Origin: Komagataella phaffii GS115
Taxonomy: Eukaryota; Ascomycota; Pichiomycetes; Pichiales; Pichiaceae
DNA: 64,000 nt
NCBI RefSeq assembly: GCF_000027005.1
Contig: NC_012963.1
Location: forward strand, 2,542,001 to 2,606,000
Direction: 5' to 3'
Below, piece after piece: positions 1 through 8,640 of the stretch (position 1 is the first letter of the stretch; every line of letters begins with the position of its first letter). The notes beneath the pieces were generated by a model. That model saw only the letters and a program-made list of their open reading frames with translations, was not told the origin of the DNA and made no database searches. Made by a program: the position numbers and the translations under genes.

Positions 1-986
1 CGAGAGATTGGAAGGTCAATTTATGGGATTTAACTGCCAATGAACCCATAAGAAGTCTCCGCTTCGAAGGGCCCATATGGCAGGCGGAATTCTCTCCGAA
101 AAACCAGCCCTTTGAAATATTTATTTCAATCTTTGAAGACGATTGTTTATTTGTGAATTGGGAAGATAAAGATGATATCAGGATGAGCCCCATCAGCGTT
201 GAGGGGTCTGAAGAGTCCTCAAATCACTACATATTGACGGGTGTGTATCATCCCTCTGGAAACTTTCTTTTTGTGGGAACAAACAAAGGTTTGGTGAACA
301 TCATCAGTACAATCGATGGATCTACCTTATTTACGGAAAAGATAACTTCTTCCAACGTAAAAAATATCATTTTGTCCCAAACAGGTTATAGAATAGCGGT
401 CAATTTTTCAGATCGTATCATAAGGCAGTTCAAGATTCCAGATTTGGTCAATGAGGAGCCCGAAAATTGGGTTCTAGAAGTAGAACACAAGTATCAAGAC
501 GTGGTCAATCGCCTACAGTGGAACTCTGTAAGTTTCAACTCCAATGGAGAATATTTGATCGCATCCACGTTTGGATCTTCTCATGAAATTTACATTTGGG
601 AAACCACGATGGGATCACTGGTAAAGATTCTTGAAGGGTCCAAAGAAGAGCTAGTAGATGTGGACTGGAACTTCAAAAAGTGTGAAATCTACGCTGTGGG
701 GTTGGATTCTGGAAAGATTTATATGTGGGGTGTGATTGTGCCTCAGAAATGGAGTGCTCTGGCCCCCGATTTTGTTGAGATTGAAGAAAATATAGAGTTC
801 ATGGAGAGGGAAGACGAATTTGACATAATACCAGAGAATGAAATGGCCCAGAAAAACTTGGAACTTGAAGAGGATATCGAAGTCGATCTTTTGACTAAAG
901 ACACAATAGACGCAAGAGGATTCTCCATAGAAAAAAGTTTTGTTATCCCTTTGAAGCTAGAACATTCACAAAATCTATTTGAGTGA
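1..986 (+). CDS. SWD1: Swd1, COMPASS WD40 subunit (5' end outside window)
   Basis: WD40 subunit of the COMPASS (Set1) histone H3K4 methyltransferase complex, the yeast counterpart of RbBP5, acting in the nucleus. The frame is already open at base 3 and runs to the TGA at 984-986, so about 327 C-terminal residues are present and the start lies upstream of the window. WD-type blades are visible (DWKVNLWDL near the edge, then EIYIWETTMGSL and GKIYMWGV). After the propeller comes the family's characteristic tail, KWSALAPDFVEIEENIEF, followed by an acidic stretch. The S. cerevisiae protein is about 426 residues, so roughly a quarter is missing. The stop lies 10 bp from the convergent ARO8 stop. 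A second COMPASS subunit, Shg1, is encoded 4 kb away. The tail motif makes the family call firm. Confidence 0.88.
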   Translation, partial: RDWKVNLWDLTANEPIRSLRFEGPIWQAEFSPKNQPFEIFISIFEDDCLFVNWEDKDDIRMSPISVEGSEESSNHYILTGVYHPSGNFLFVGTNKGLVNIISTIDGSTLFTEKITSSNVKNIILSQTGYRIAVNFSDRIIRQFKIPDLVNEEPENWVLEVEHKYQDVVNRLQWNSVSFNSNGEYLIASTFGSSHEIYIWETTMGSLVKILEGSKEELVDVDWNFKKCEIYAVGLDSGKIYMWGVIVPQKWSALAPDFVEIEENIEFMEREDEFDIIPENEMAQKNLELEEDIEVDLLTKDTIDARGFSIEKSFVIPLKLEHSQNLFE

Positions 987-996
987 TCTATAATTT

Positions 997-2445
997 CTAC
1001 AAACCAAACTCTTCCTTGAGAGCAGAGCCAAACCTTTCCAATCCCAGTTTAAGTTGGTCCAATGGAACAGCGGCATAGGTTCCTCTGAAGAAGATCTTGG
1101 AGTCGACTTCATTTGACAGCGCTTTCTCGGGGAATGAATGAGCTATTTCGAACCATGATCCTGGTATCATCAAAGCACCTTTCTTCATAGAGCTCTCAAA
1201 AATAGCATTCTCAACCTTGAGTGGATCACTGTCAAACTCAGTGGAAAATTTAGGGTGTCTAGCAGCATCAATAAACACAGTAAAGAACATACCAGCCACA
1301 GGAGGAACGTACTCGATAATTTCCTTAGGGAAACTGGCTGCGATGGCATCAATGGCCACATCTCTCTTGATGGTGTATTCAGCACGTAGACCCATCAACC
1401 AGTTCAAATAGCCATCATTACCCCAGCGAGAAAGTAAACCAGTTACGATGGAACTGGAGAATCCACATGGGTTTTGAATGGAAACCTCGTGGAGTCTGAA
1501 AAACTTCATCAACAGTGCTGGCTGACCAACGATCCAACCGATTCTGGTACCAGGAGCTAAGACCTTGGATAGAGAGTCCAGTCTGAGAACTCTTCCATCA
1601 ACATCCATAGATAAAAATGAAGGCTCCAGAGCATTAACGAACTCCTCTTTCCCCTTTGGAGCGTTGTCCCTCTTTGACGCATCAGGTGTGTATGTTTCCA
1701 TTTGTAAGAAATAGTAAGGTTCATCTTCAATAATCAAGAAATCGTACTTTTGGGATAACTTATAAATTGCCTGTTTTCTCTCCTTGTTCAACGAAGATCC
1801 AGTAGGATTGTGCCCTGTAGGGATGGTGTATAGCAACTTAGGGAGTTGGGATTTTTCCAATTTAGCTAGCTGTTCGTCCAATTTTTCAGGCAAAATACCT
1901 TCGGCATCCACAGGAATGGGAATAAACTTGACCGCCTGAGACTTTGCGGCTTCCATTGAAGAAGGGAATGTGTACTGCTCAACCAGTATGGAGTCGCCTT
2001 CGTTGCAGAAAGTTCTCAAAACTGCATCCCAAGCTTGGGTGTTTCCAACGGTAGCCAAAACGTCCCAGTCGTCGTAGGGTGGCTTATGGAACAGTTCAGT
2101 GTGTTCCTTGACAAATTTCAAAAATTCAGGTTGGCCTCCAGTGTGACCATATTGGAGAGATCTGGACAATGGCACGTCGAAGTCCTCAATTTTCTGCTTC
2201 AAGACCTCAGTCTTAGTGATGGCTTCACCTTCCTTGGGTGCATATCCAATACCATTCTCGAACGGAGGAGCCGGTGACTCAACGGTAATCTTGTTGAAAG
2301 GGAAATAATCCGAAAGAGGAAGTCCTCCTCCCAGGAAAATGAGGTCTGGTTGGCCAAAGTACTTGAAGGCGGTCTTAAGTGGAGAGGGCTGTCTTCTTTT
2401 CGACTCTTCTGACAAAAAATGAGTGAGATCCTTAGCTGGTGCCAT
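997..2445 (-). CDS. ARO8: Aromatic amino acid / 2-aminoadipate aminotransferase Aro8
   Basis: PLP-dependent class I/II aminotransferase of 482 residues. It interconverts phenylalanine, tyrosine or tryptophan with their 2-oxo acids, and the family also acts on 2-aminoadipate in lysine synthesis. Visible fold-type I marks are TIPTGHNPTG (N213), the IIEDEPYYF block with D241 and Y244, the Schiff-base lysine K294 in DSLSKVLAPGTRIGW, and R301. Length agrees with yeast Aro8 (about 500 residues). The ATG is at 2443-2445. Only about 110 bp separate it from the stop of the upstream cullin gene, so its promoter is short or extends into that gene. No targeting signal is evident, so cytosolic. Aro9 is the alternative paralogue, but the N-terminal AKDLTHFLSEESKRR region favours Aro8. 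Confidence 0.88.
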   Translation of the reverse strand: MAPAKDLTHFLSEESKRRQPSPLKTAFKYFGQPDLIFLGGGLPLSDYFPFNKITVESPAPPFENGIGYAPKEGEAITKTEVLKQKIEDFDVPLSRSLQYGHTGGQPEFLKFVKEHTELFHKPPYDDWDVLATVGNTQAWDAVLRTFCNEGDSILVEQYTFPSSMEAAKSQAVKFIPIPVDAEGILPEKLDEQLAKLEKSQLPKLLYTIPTGHNPTGSSLNKERKQAIYKLSQKYDFLIIEDEPYYFLQMETYTPDASKRDNAPKGKEEFVNALEPSFLSMDVDGRVLRLDSLSKVLAPGTRIGWIVGQPALLMKFFRLHEVSIQNPCGFSSSIVTGLLSRWGNDGYLNWLMGLRAEYTIKRDVAIDAIAASFPKEIIEYVPPVAGMFFTVFIDAARHPKFSTEFDSDPLKVENAIFESSMKKGALMIPGSWFEIAHSFPEKALSNEVDSKIFFRGTYAAVPLDQLKLGLERFGSALKEEFGL

Positions 2446-2554
2446 TTTGGTGATGAGTTTTTATGGGGGAAAAATTGTGAACCTAGTGATCACCGCGAAG
2501 TTGAATTATAAGGAGATTGTGATAATATTCTGATTATGTAATCGGTGATAGCCT

Positions 2555-4987
2555 TCAAGGGATGTAGTGGTAGGAGGAGCCGGACGCATCTCGTTTCAGG
2601 TATCCCTGTTTGATGAGTTCTTCTATGCATTCCTTCACGATCGACGCTTTTGGGATTGAAATATTATATTCTTTCAAAAAGGATAGGATGTCGGCCAGTA
2701 GTTTGGAATGTGAACAGTCCCTTTGTTGTTTCATCGTTCTCATTATGAAGGCATTAATTCTGTTTGTAGTTTCCTTTTGAGCGTCGTAGTAATTTGATGT
2801 AATTGGTTCATCATTCTTGAAGCCTTTGGCTGGTTTAATGAACAATTTCTTGGATCTGTCCGAAAAGTCAGTGTTAATTGAAAAGACATCATCGTCTCGG
2901 AATGGCGTACCTTTCAATGGCTGAGACTGATTGTTTCTAAGTAGAAGTTTATATTTTCCAAGACAAAGGACTTTAAGACATTCTATGAGGTACTGCTTTT
3001 CAAGCTCGGTCACCTTTGCCAACTGTGCTAACGTCAAACTTTCAGAGTCATTAAATGCTAGGATAATTGCGGCGTAGTAGCCGTTAACTACCAACGTCTT
3101 GGCCTCGCCCTTGAAGGAAGTCTCAATCTCAAATCGATGTAGAAAATTGCACCACTTGTAACGAACCATATTCTTCTTAACAACTTTCTCCTTAAGTTCC
3201 GGATTGTCCACAACGGAAAGCAAGTACTGAGGCAAGCGAACATCATAATCAAGGGGAACTTTGGGCCAGCTCAAGTCCCTGATGATCTTATAATCCATTT
3301 CTATGGGCGTATCATTGGTAATACTGGACGTCAGTTTTGAGCTTATCTTGATGTCTTGAATCATGCTGGCAAGAGGACCAATCTCAGCGGTTACATCATC
3401 CGTCTTGAGATTGTTTATTATGAACTCTTCATCATCAAACTGTATGGATGAATTGTATAGCAGTCTTTTTGACAATTGGTTCTGATATTGCTTCAGAAAT
3501 GCGGCTTTGTTCTTGAGCTTGGTAAAAATGAAACTGACTAGTTCCAAGTAATCTGAGCGTGAACGCTTCTTCATGTTGGACTCTATAAAAGACAACAAGG
3601 CACGAATCACTTTTTCTTGATGTAGATTCAGAGAATCGGTTAATGCTTTTTCAAGTTGACTTTCCAACTCGACATATGATATCCTGTTTTCTAGTTTTTG
3701 ATTCCAGGTTACAAAAATATTGTTCGGCTGTAAAATGTAATCCTCCGTATACAACGAATCCGAGTTGAAACATTCTTCGAGCTGTTTCTTTACAATATCA
3801 CCAAAAGCGTCCAAGATCAATCTGTAATTATTGGGGTTATCCTTAACACAAAACATCAAGAATTCAATTGAGTCAATATCTAGATAAAACAATGATGGAA
3901 CTAGCTCCTGAGTGATTCTATAGATTGGTTCCACAACAAAGAAGTGGATTTCTCTTTGCCGAATCTTCTCAAACTTAGCATCCCATTCCTTAGCTAAATC
4001 TTGACTAATCAGCATTGAATTCTGGACCTTTGTGACATAATCTTTAGCCAATTTCTCATCTCCTATCCATTTATTCTTCAGTTGTTCATCACATACCCTT
4101 ATCATATCGGGGAGGACATTCTTCAATTTAATCTTATTGTCAATCTCAAAATTCTTGATTATCTCCTTGAATTCGTTGTAAAGGTTTTGGTTTGTAAGCT
4201 TTCCAGTTGTTTTCAGCTCCTTGATCCACTCTGATAGATTTAAAAGAATTTTCAGTCGAGTAGGTTTCTGACTTTGATCATAAAGCATCAATTCCCCATC
4301 TCCTTCGTGTCCTTCTAGTTCCAGCAAGTTCTCCACAAACAGCTTCGTTGCAAGCACATCGATACTTTGTCTGGAAGATGAGTTTAGCAAATACAATTGG
4401 TTCAGAAAAATGACGACGAAATGGATTCTTTTGGTTTTCGTGTACCAGATATTCCAAGCGTCGACAAGGTGTTGAATCGCATTTTCTCCATCGTTTAGGA
4501 TCTCTTCTTTCACCTCAGGCAATAAAACTTTAGCAAAATACCCCTCAATCGATTGAATCAACTCCTTGGAAACCTGCTTCGTGTAGCCACTCCTACATAA
4601 AAACGTGCAAATGGAATTGTAATACTGTAAGGGTTTCGAACACTTTGAGCCATTCAGGGTGTCTTCTGTGAATTGAAGCAGTTCGTCCTTCCACGCCTGA
4701 ATTGGCAACGATTGGTCTTCGTTCTGCGGTGGAGGAGGGCCCACCTTCCTTTTCTTCAGTACTGGCGACTGTTTGAGTTCTGCCAGTTTGATGGGCTGAA
4801 AAAGAAACTCTTTTGTAGGTAAGCTAGGTAGATCATCACCCTTTTCCTGATCAGTGGGGGCCCCTTGCTCCTCAATGAGGCCCGCAAGACGGTTTAACTT
4901 GGCACTGATTGGAACTTGAGCCTCCATAGATAAGAGGAAAACCATACAGGGTAGAGAAAGTTCATCTTCGTTCGCGGGCAGGAGCAT
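2555..4987 (-). CDS. Cullin-family ubiquitin ligase scaffold (Cul4/Rtt101-like?)
   Basis: An 810-residue cullin, scaffold of a RING E3 ubiquitin ligase. Helical cullin repeats fill the N-terminal half. The cullin-homology segment (about 460-650) contains KNKAAFLKQYQNQLSKRLL. The C-terminal winged helix includes INAFIMRTMKQQRDCSH, where the lysine of the MRTMK motif corresponds to the Nedd8/Rub1 acceptor. The protein ends KQGYLKRDASGSSYHYIP, a typical cullin terminus. An N-terminal extension of about 100 residues includes the basic PVLKKRKV, which resembles a nuclear localisation signal. Such an extension, with the following WKDELLQF block, recalls Cul4 and Rtt101 more than Cdc53 or Cul3, but I could not settle the paralogue. 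The first ATG was used; Met15 and Met21 are alternatives. It is divergent from SHG1 with only 73 bp between the starts. Confidence 0.82.
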   Translation of the reverse strand: MLLPANEDELSLPCMVFLLSMEAQVPISAKLNRLAGLIEEQGAPTDQEKGDDLPSLPTKEFLFQPIKLAELKQSPVLKKRKVGPPPPQNEDQSLPIQAWKDELLQFTEDTLNGSKCSKPLQYYNSICTFLCRSGYTKQVSKELIQSIEGYFAKVLLPEVKEEILNDGENAIQHLVDAWNIWYTKTKRIHFVVIFLNQLYLLNSSSRQSIDVLATKLFVENLLELEGHEGDGELMLYDQSQKPTRLKILLNLSEWIKELKTTGKLTNQNLYNEFKEIIKNFEIDNKIKLKNVLPDMIRVCDEQLKNKWIGDEKLAKDYVTKVQNSMLISQDLAKEWDAKFEKIRQREIHFFVVEPIYRITQELVPSLFYLDIDSIEFLMFCVKDNPNNYRLILDAFGDIVKKQLEECFNSDSLYTEDYILQPNNIFVTWNQKLENRISYVELESQLEKALTDSLNLHQEKVIRALLSFIESNMKKRSRSDYLELVSFIFTKLKNKAAFLKQYQNQLSKRLLYNSSIQFDDEEFIINNLKTDDVTAEIGPLASMIQDIKISSKLTSSITNDTPIEMDYKIIRDLSWPKVPLDYDVRLPQYLLSVVDNPELKEKVVKKNMVRYKWCNFLHRFEIETSFKGEAKTLVVNGYYAAIILAFNDSESLTLAQLAKVTELEKQYLIECLKVLCLGKYKLLLRNNQSQPLKGTPFRDDDVFSINTDFSDRSKKLFIKPAKGFKNDEPITSNYYDAQKETTNRINAFIMRTMKQQRDCSHSKLLADILSFLKEYNISIPKASIVKECIEELIKQGYLKRDASGSSYHYIP

Positions 4988-5060
4988 TTTTTTGTTTCAA
5001 GTTCCGCCTAGCGTGTTAGACCATCGTTTCCACTTCCCAGCTCTCTTTCACTCCACACGG

Positions 5061-5423
5061 ATGGATCAGAAGGAATTATCACTCGATGCCAATGAACTGG
5101 TGAGAAGGTACAAAAGAGAGGGACATTTCGACAAGAAAAGAAAAGAGCTTCTAGATCAATTCAAGCTTAGTCCAGAATACAAACAACTTCTCGAGTCGCT
5201 CAAATCAGATGTTGAGTCCAGAGTAAAACAGGATCCGCTGGTGTTGTTGGATTCGTCCAAACGTGCCCAGGCTGTTGCATTGGCAGAAGGAACGGCAACA
5301 AGATCCGGCGCTTCCACTCTCGCAAATTATGCTAGGACCACTACGATCGAATCACAGACCCTCAATGCAGCAATAAAAGAGCAGATGGAAGAATTTCTCA
5401 AAAGCAACGAGACCAAACCGTAG
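5061..5423 (+). CDS. SHG1: Shg1, COMPASS subunit of the BOD1/SHG1 family
   Basis: A small 120-residue protein that is almost entirely a BOD1/SHG1 domain. It has LVRRYKREGHFDKKRKELL, then FKLSPEYKQLLESLKSDVESRV and QDPLVLL, the conserved helical pattern of the family. Shg1 is a non-catalytic COMPASS subunit bound to Set1. The frame is open upstream to 4992 but begins there at TTG; the first ATG is at 5061 and matches the usual start of the domain. Yeast Shg1 is 142 residues. It is transcribed divergently from the cullin gene. The family is short and weakly conserved, so confidence is below that for enzymes. Confidence 0.75.
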   Translation: MDQKELSLDANELVRRYKREGHFDKKRKELLDQFKLSPEYKQLLESLKSDVESRVKQDPLVLLDSSKRAQAVALAEGTATRSGASTLANYARTTTIESQTLNAAIKEQMEEFLKSNETKP

Positions 5424-5505
5424 GCCGATGTTGCATTGAAACGTTGCCGGAGAGAGAGTTTCCGTTACGGAGAATTCTCTTACTTGAACTACCTGCTTCT
5501 TGAAC

Positions 5506-5633
5506 TAATCGGTTACCCATTTGAAAGTACTAAATGGGGAATTACCTTAATCGGGAAGCCGAGTACTAGCCGCATTTGATTTCCCAATTGGAGCACCTTT
5601 AAGGTACCTGTCATAATGCATGAACCTAATCGG
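5506..5633 (+). promoter_or_regulatory. Cluster of three TAATCGG heptamers
   Basis: TAATCGG occurs at 5506-5512, 5548-5554 and 5627-5633, each followed by GTTACCC, GAAGCC or GACCCC. A related TTCGGGAACCC lies at about 5669. The CGG core suggests a zinc-cluster transcription factor site, but that is only inference. The sites are 620-750 bp upstream of APE3 and just downstream of SHG1. Confidence 0.25.
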
Positions 5634-6145
5634 GACCCCATATCATAAACCCAGTCCAGATCTTCGCCATTCGGGAACCCTTCTTTACAACACCTTTGAT
5701 ATGCAATTAGGACCTACCAAAAGCATACCGGGAATCCTATTGACTGACTCATCAGTTGCATAAGAATGGTACAGAAATGAGCAAAATAACAGAAAGTCTC
5801 CTCCCTGCATGACGTGAGCTTTGAGCTTTTATCTATCAATTTGTACTCGGATTTCTTGAGGTATCGAGGCACTCTACACTGTCCGTCCAATCTCAAAGCA
5901 TCTACTACCACAATAGGCCATCGTCGGAGGACCACGAATTCCCTTTGGCGACATTTATCCCTCATTTTCATGCAACCATTTTTTAGATTCCCCAATAGAA
6001 ATTTGAGCAGACACAATGCATTTGGGGGATTCACGGAGAATACCGAATAATGATGAGCACTATCAGCATCCGATTCCTCGGATCTGCCCACAGGAAATCC
6101 TGCAGCTGGCAGTATGTGCTTTCGCGAATACCCTGAGATAAAGCG

Positions 6146-6152
6146 TATATAT
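6146..6152 (+). promoter_or_regulatory. Candidate TATA box of APE3
   Basis: TATATAT, about 104 bp upstream of the APE3 ATG, at a normal distance for a yeast TATA element. Seen in sequence; function inferred. Confidence 0.4.
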
Positions 6153-6255
6153 CTTTATCAATTCCCTCTTTTACGGTCCATATTCAGTCTTCTATTTGTA
6201 ACCAGTCAAACATTCTTTTTGAATTGGTTTATTTTTGAAGCAGATTTCCTTCGCT

Positions 6256-7785
6256 ATGAAATATTTGCCACTCGTTGCTACCCTGGCCTCTTCGGCCCTC
6301 GCTGCTGGCATCAACTTCGCCCAATTACTGGACCAGAAGCCACTGGACATTGCCGATAATGTTAAATGGGAATTGAAGCCTGAGGTCGACTCTGCTGCTC
6401 TTCAAAGTGCAGTCAATGAGCTAGACTTGAAAATCGAAGCCAGCTATTTGTTTAAAGTTGCACATGGTTCCGTCTTTGAATACGGACATCCTACCAGAGT
6501 CATCGGTTCTCCTGGTCACTGGTCCACAATCAACCATGTCCTCGACACATTACATAACTTCAAACACTACTACGACGTTGACGTTCAGCCATTTGAAGCC
6601 TTTACCGGTATCCTTAAGTCTTTCTCATTGACCATTAACGGAGTTGCACCAAAGTCTGCAGAAGCTTTAGATTTAACTCCTCCTACTCCTGGCGGTTTTC
6701 CAGTGACCGGTCCAGTCGTTTTAGTTGATAATTATGGTTGTCAAGCTTCTGACTATCCATTCAACGTGACTAACGGAATTGCCTTAATTCAAAGGGGTTC
6801 TTGTTCATTCGGTCAAAAATCAGAACTTGCTGGTCTCCGTGGAGCCAAAGCCGCTCTCATTTACAACAACGTGCCAGGTAGTGCTAAGGGAACCTTAGGT
6901 GCCCCAACTCCTCATCAGGTACCATCGTTGTCACTTTCTCAGGAAGATGGAGAGGCCGTCAAGCGTCAGCTTCTGACTTCTGGAAGCGTAATTGCAACTG
7001 TCGCTGTCGATTCCTACGTTAAGAAGTTCAAAACCAAGAATGTGATTGCTACCACTCGTTACGGTAATGATAGCAACATTGTGATGCTAGGTGCACATTC
7101 AGACTCTGTTGCTGCTGGACCAGGTATCAATGACGATGGTTCTGGTACCATCTCTCTTTTGAACGTGGCCAAATACCTAACTAAATTCAAAGTTAATAAC
7201 AAGGTTCGTTTCGCTTGGTGGGCAGCTGAAGAAGAAGGATTACTTGGATCCGACTACTACGTTTCAAAGTTAACCCCCAAGGAGAAATCTCAGATTCGTT
7301 TGTTTATGGACTACGATATGATGGCTTCCCCTAACTACGCCTACCAGGTCTATAATGCCACTAACAGCGAGAACCCAGTTGGATCTGAGGAGCTTAAGAA
7401 TTTATACATTGACTGGTACGTTGAACAGGGTCTGAACTACACTCTAGTTCCATTTGATGGCCGATCCGACTATGATGGATTCATCAAGAGCGGTATTCCC
7501 GGAGGTGGTATTGCTACCGGAGCAGAAGGTTTGAAGACCGAAGAGGAGGCTGAACTATTTGGTGGTGAAGCTGGAGTTGCATATGACCCATGTTACCACT
7601 CTCTTTGTGACGATTTGGCCAACCCTGACTATGTTCCATGGGTTGTCAATACTAAATTAATTGCCCACAGTGTCGCCACTTATGCAAAGAGCTTGGACGG
7701 ATTCCCATTGCGTGAGGAGCCTAGCCCATTCAAGATGACTGCCCAGTCAAACTTCAAGTACCACGGTCCAAAACTTGTCCTTTAG
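6256..7785 (+). CDS. APE3: Vacuolar aminopeptidase Y, M28 zinc peptidase
   Basis: A 509-residue secretory-pathway metallopeptidase. The cleavable signal peptide is MKYLPLVATLASSALAAG. A PA domain (about 150-255) is followed by the M28 catalytic domain. All five zinc-ligand positions of the co-catalytic site are visible: H281 (GAHSDS), D293 (GINDDGSG), the glutamates of WWAAEEEGLLGS (E325-E327), D352/D354 (MDYDMM) and H448 (YDPCYHSLCDD). Several N-glycosylation sequons are present, for example NVT, NDS, NAT and NYT. Yeast Ape3 is made as a precursor, sorted to the vacuole and activated there by proteinase B; residues between the signal peptide and the PA domain would be the propeptide. The frame is open back to a TTG at 6235, but the first ATG at 6256 begins a clean signal peptide. 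Confidence 0.93.
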   Translation: MKYLPLVATLASSALAAGINFAQLLDQKPLDIADNVKWELKPEVDSAALQSAVNELDLKIEASYLFKVAHGSVFEYGHPTRVIGSPGHWSTINHVLDTLHNFKHYYDVDVQPFEAFTGILKSFSLTINGVAPKSAEALDLTPPTPGGFPVTGPVVLVDNYGCQASDYPFNVTNGIALIQRGSCSFGQKSELAGLRGAKAALIYNNVPGSAKGTLGAPTPHQVPSLSLSQEDGEAVKRQLLTSGSVIATVAVDSYVKKFKTKNVIATTRYGNDSNIVMLGAHSDSVAAGPGINDDGSGTISLLNVAKYLTKFKVNNKVRFAWWAAEEEGLLGSDYYVSKLTPKEKSQIRLFMDYDMMASPNYAYQVYNATNSENPVGSEELKNLYIDWYVEQGLNYTLVPFDGRSDYDGFIKSGIPGGGIATGAEGLKTEEEAELFGGEAGVAYDPCYHSLCDDLANPDYVPWVVNTKLIAHSVATYAKSLDGFPLREEPSPFKMTAQSNFKYHGPKLVL

Positions 7786-8086
7786 AGGTAGTACGTTATT
7801 AGATTAGATCCTAAACGTTAATTTGTGAATTAATGAATTTTTTTATTTAGAGAGCCCACTCACCCATTGGATATTGTAGAGTATCCGTAGTACTAATTAG
7901 GCAGGACTAATTTAGCATGGTCATATCTGACATCTCTAGGCTGGGCTGGCAGCTAAGATTAACTAGTTCAAGAGGCATGACGTTTATGACATCGCATAAT
8001 CATTATACCTTATCAATGTAAGAGGACAATGCCAGTCCCTATGGTTCTTTACATTTTAGTATATGCTGGTACAAAAAAAGGATTCT
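7786..8086. other. Intergenic, APE3 3' side to 5S gene
   Basis: About 300 bp of AT-rich DNA downstream of APE3. I see no gene or repeat in it. Confidence 0.5.
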
Positions 8087-8207
8087 GGTTGCGGCCATAT
8101 CTAGCAGAAAGCACCGTTTCCCGTCCGATCAACCGTAGTTAAGCTGCTAAGAGCCTGACCGAGTAGTGTAGTGGGAGACCATACGCGAAACTCAGGTGCT
8201 GCAATCT
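8087..8207 (+). rRNA. 5S ribosomal RNA, stand-alone copy
   Basis: A 121-nt 5S rRNA gene. It begins GGTTGCGGCCATATCTAGCA and ends CAGGTGCTGCAATCT, differing from the remembered S. cerevisiae 5S sequence at only a few positions. The internal RNA polymerase III control region (A box, intermediate element, C box) corresponds to the stretch from CCGATCAACCG to GTAGTGGGAGACC. The two ends pair to form helix I (GGTTGC with GCAATC). A T run follows directly. No 18S, 5.8S or 25S sequence lies nearby, so this copy is outside the rDNA repeat. A 66-codon antisense open frame across it is a shadow. Confidence 0.96.
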
Positions 8208-8213
8208 TTTTTT
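8207..8213 (+). terminator. Pol III oligo-T terminator of 5S
   Basis: Seven consecutive T residues at the 3' end of the 5S gene, sufficient for yeast RNA polymerase III termination. Confidence 0.85.
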
Positions 8214-8640
8214 CATTTTGCCTTTTCTGACCGGCAACTTACTAATTGGGAAAAAAGGTAATCGGCTGCCAAGCTGTACACACCAACTCTGTTTACTCTT
8301 GCCAAGCAAGGGATCCCTGAAAGTGGGTCCCAACTTCACTCCTGCGACTACAGGTTTAGTACCTTTATTTTCTGTCTCTAAGCTCCAACATTGAGCGAAG
8401 TCAAGTTCCAGGTTTCCAGAATGCGACAGGATTGTTAATTTGCTGCTTCATTCACATGATATGTGTTTCAAAGCAGCTCGTCTAATTTCGTTCTTTTACC
8501 CGAAAGAGAAGGTTCACAAATTGGTGCAGCATTTTCTATTGTCTACTTGATAAAGTTATTTGATTCGCGCACTATTTATCGCGAACCAAGCGCATAGATA
8601 CTTTGCTGTGCTTCCCCCGTACTCTTGGCCAAGTATTTTT
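8214..8640. other. Intergenic, 5S to LtrA-family gene
   Basis: 427 bp, presumably the promoter of the following membrane-protein gene. It contains one further TAATCGG at 8259-8265. The coding frame stays open upstream of the chosen ATG to 8560, but only from a TTG. Nothing else is recognised. Confidence 0.45.

Larger units (their letters stand above)
5424..6255. other. Intergenic region SHG1-APE3
   Basis: 832 bp without a convincing gene. Short open frames on both strands lack ATG starts at their ends or show no protein-like character. The region holds three TAATCGG heptamers in its first 210 bp and a TATA-like stretch near its right end (both listed separately). The rest is presumably the SHG1 3' UTR and the APE3 promoter. 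Confidence 0.6.

Noticed and set aside
5714..6091. 125-codon minus-strand frame upstream of APE3
   Set aside because: It begins at GTG, its first ATG is far in, and the sequence resembles no protein; it lies in the APE3 promoter.
8139..8339. 66-codon minus-strand frame
   Set aside because: It lies across the 5S rRNA gene and is explained by that conserved sequence.
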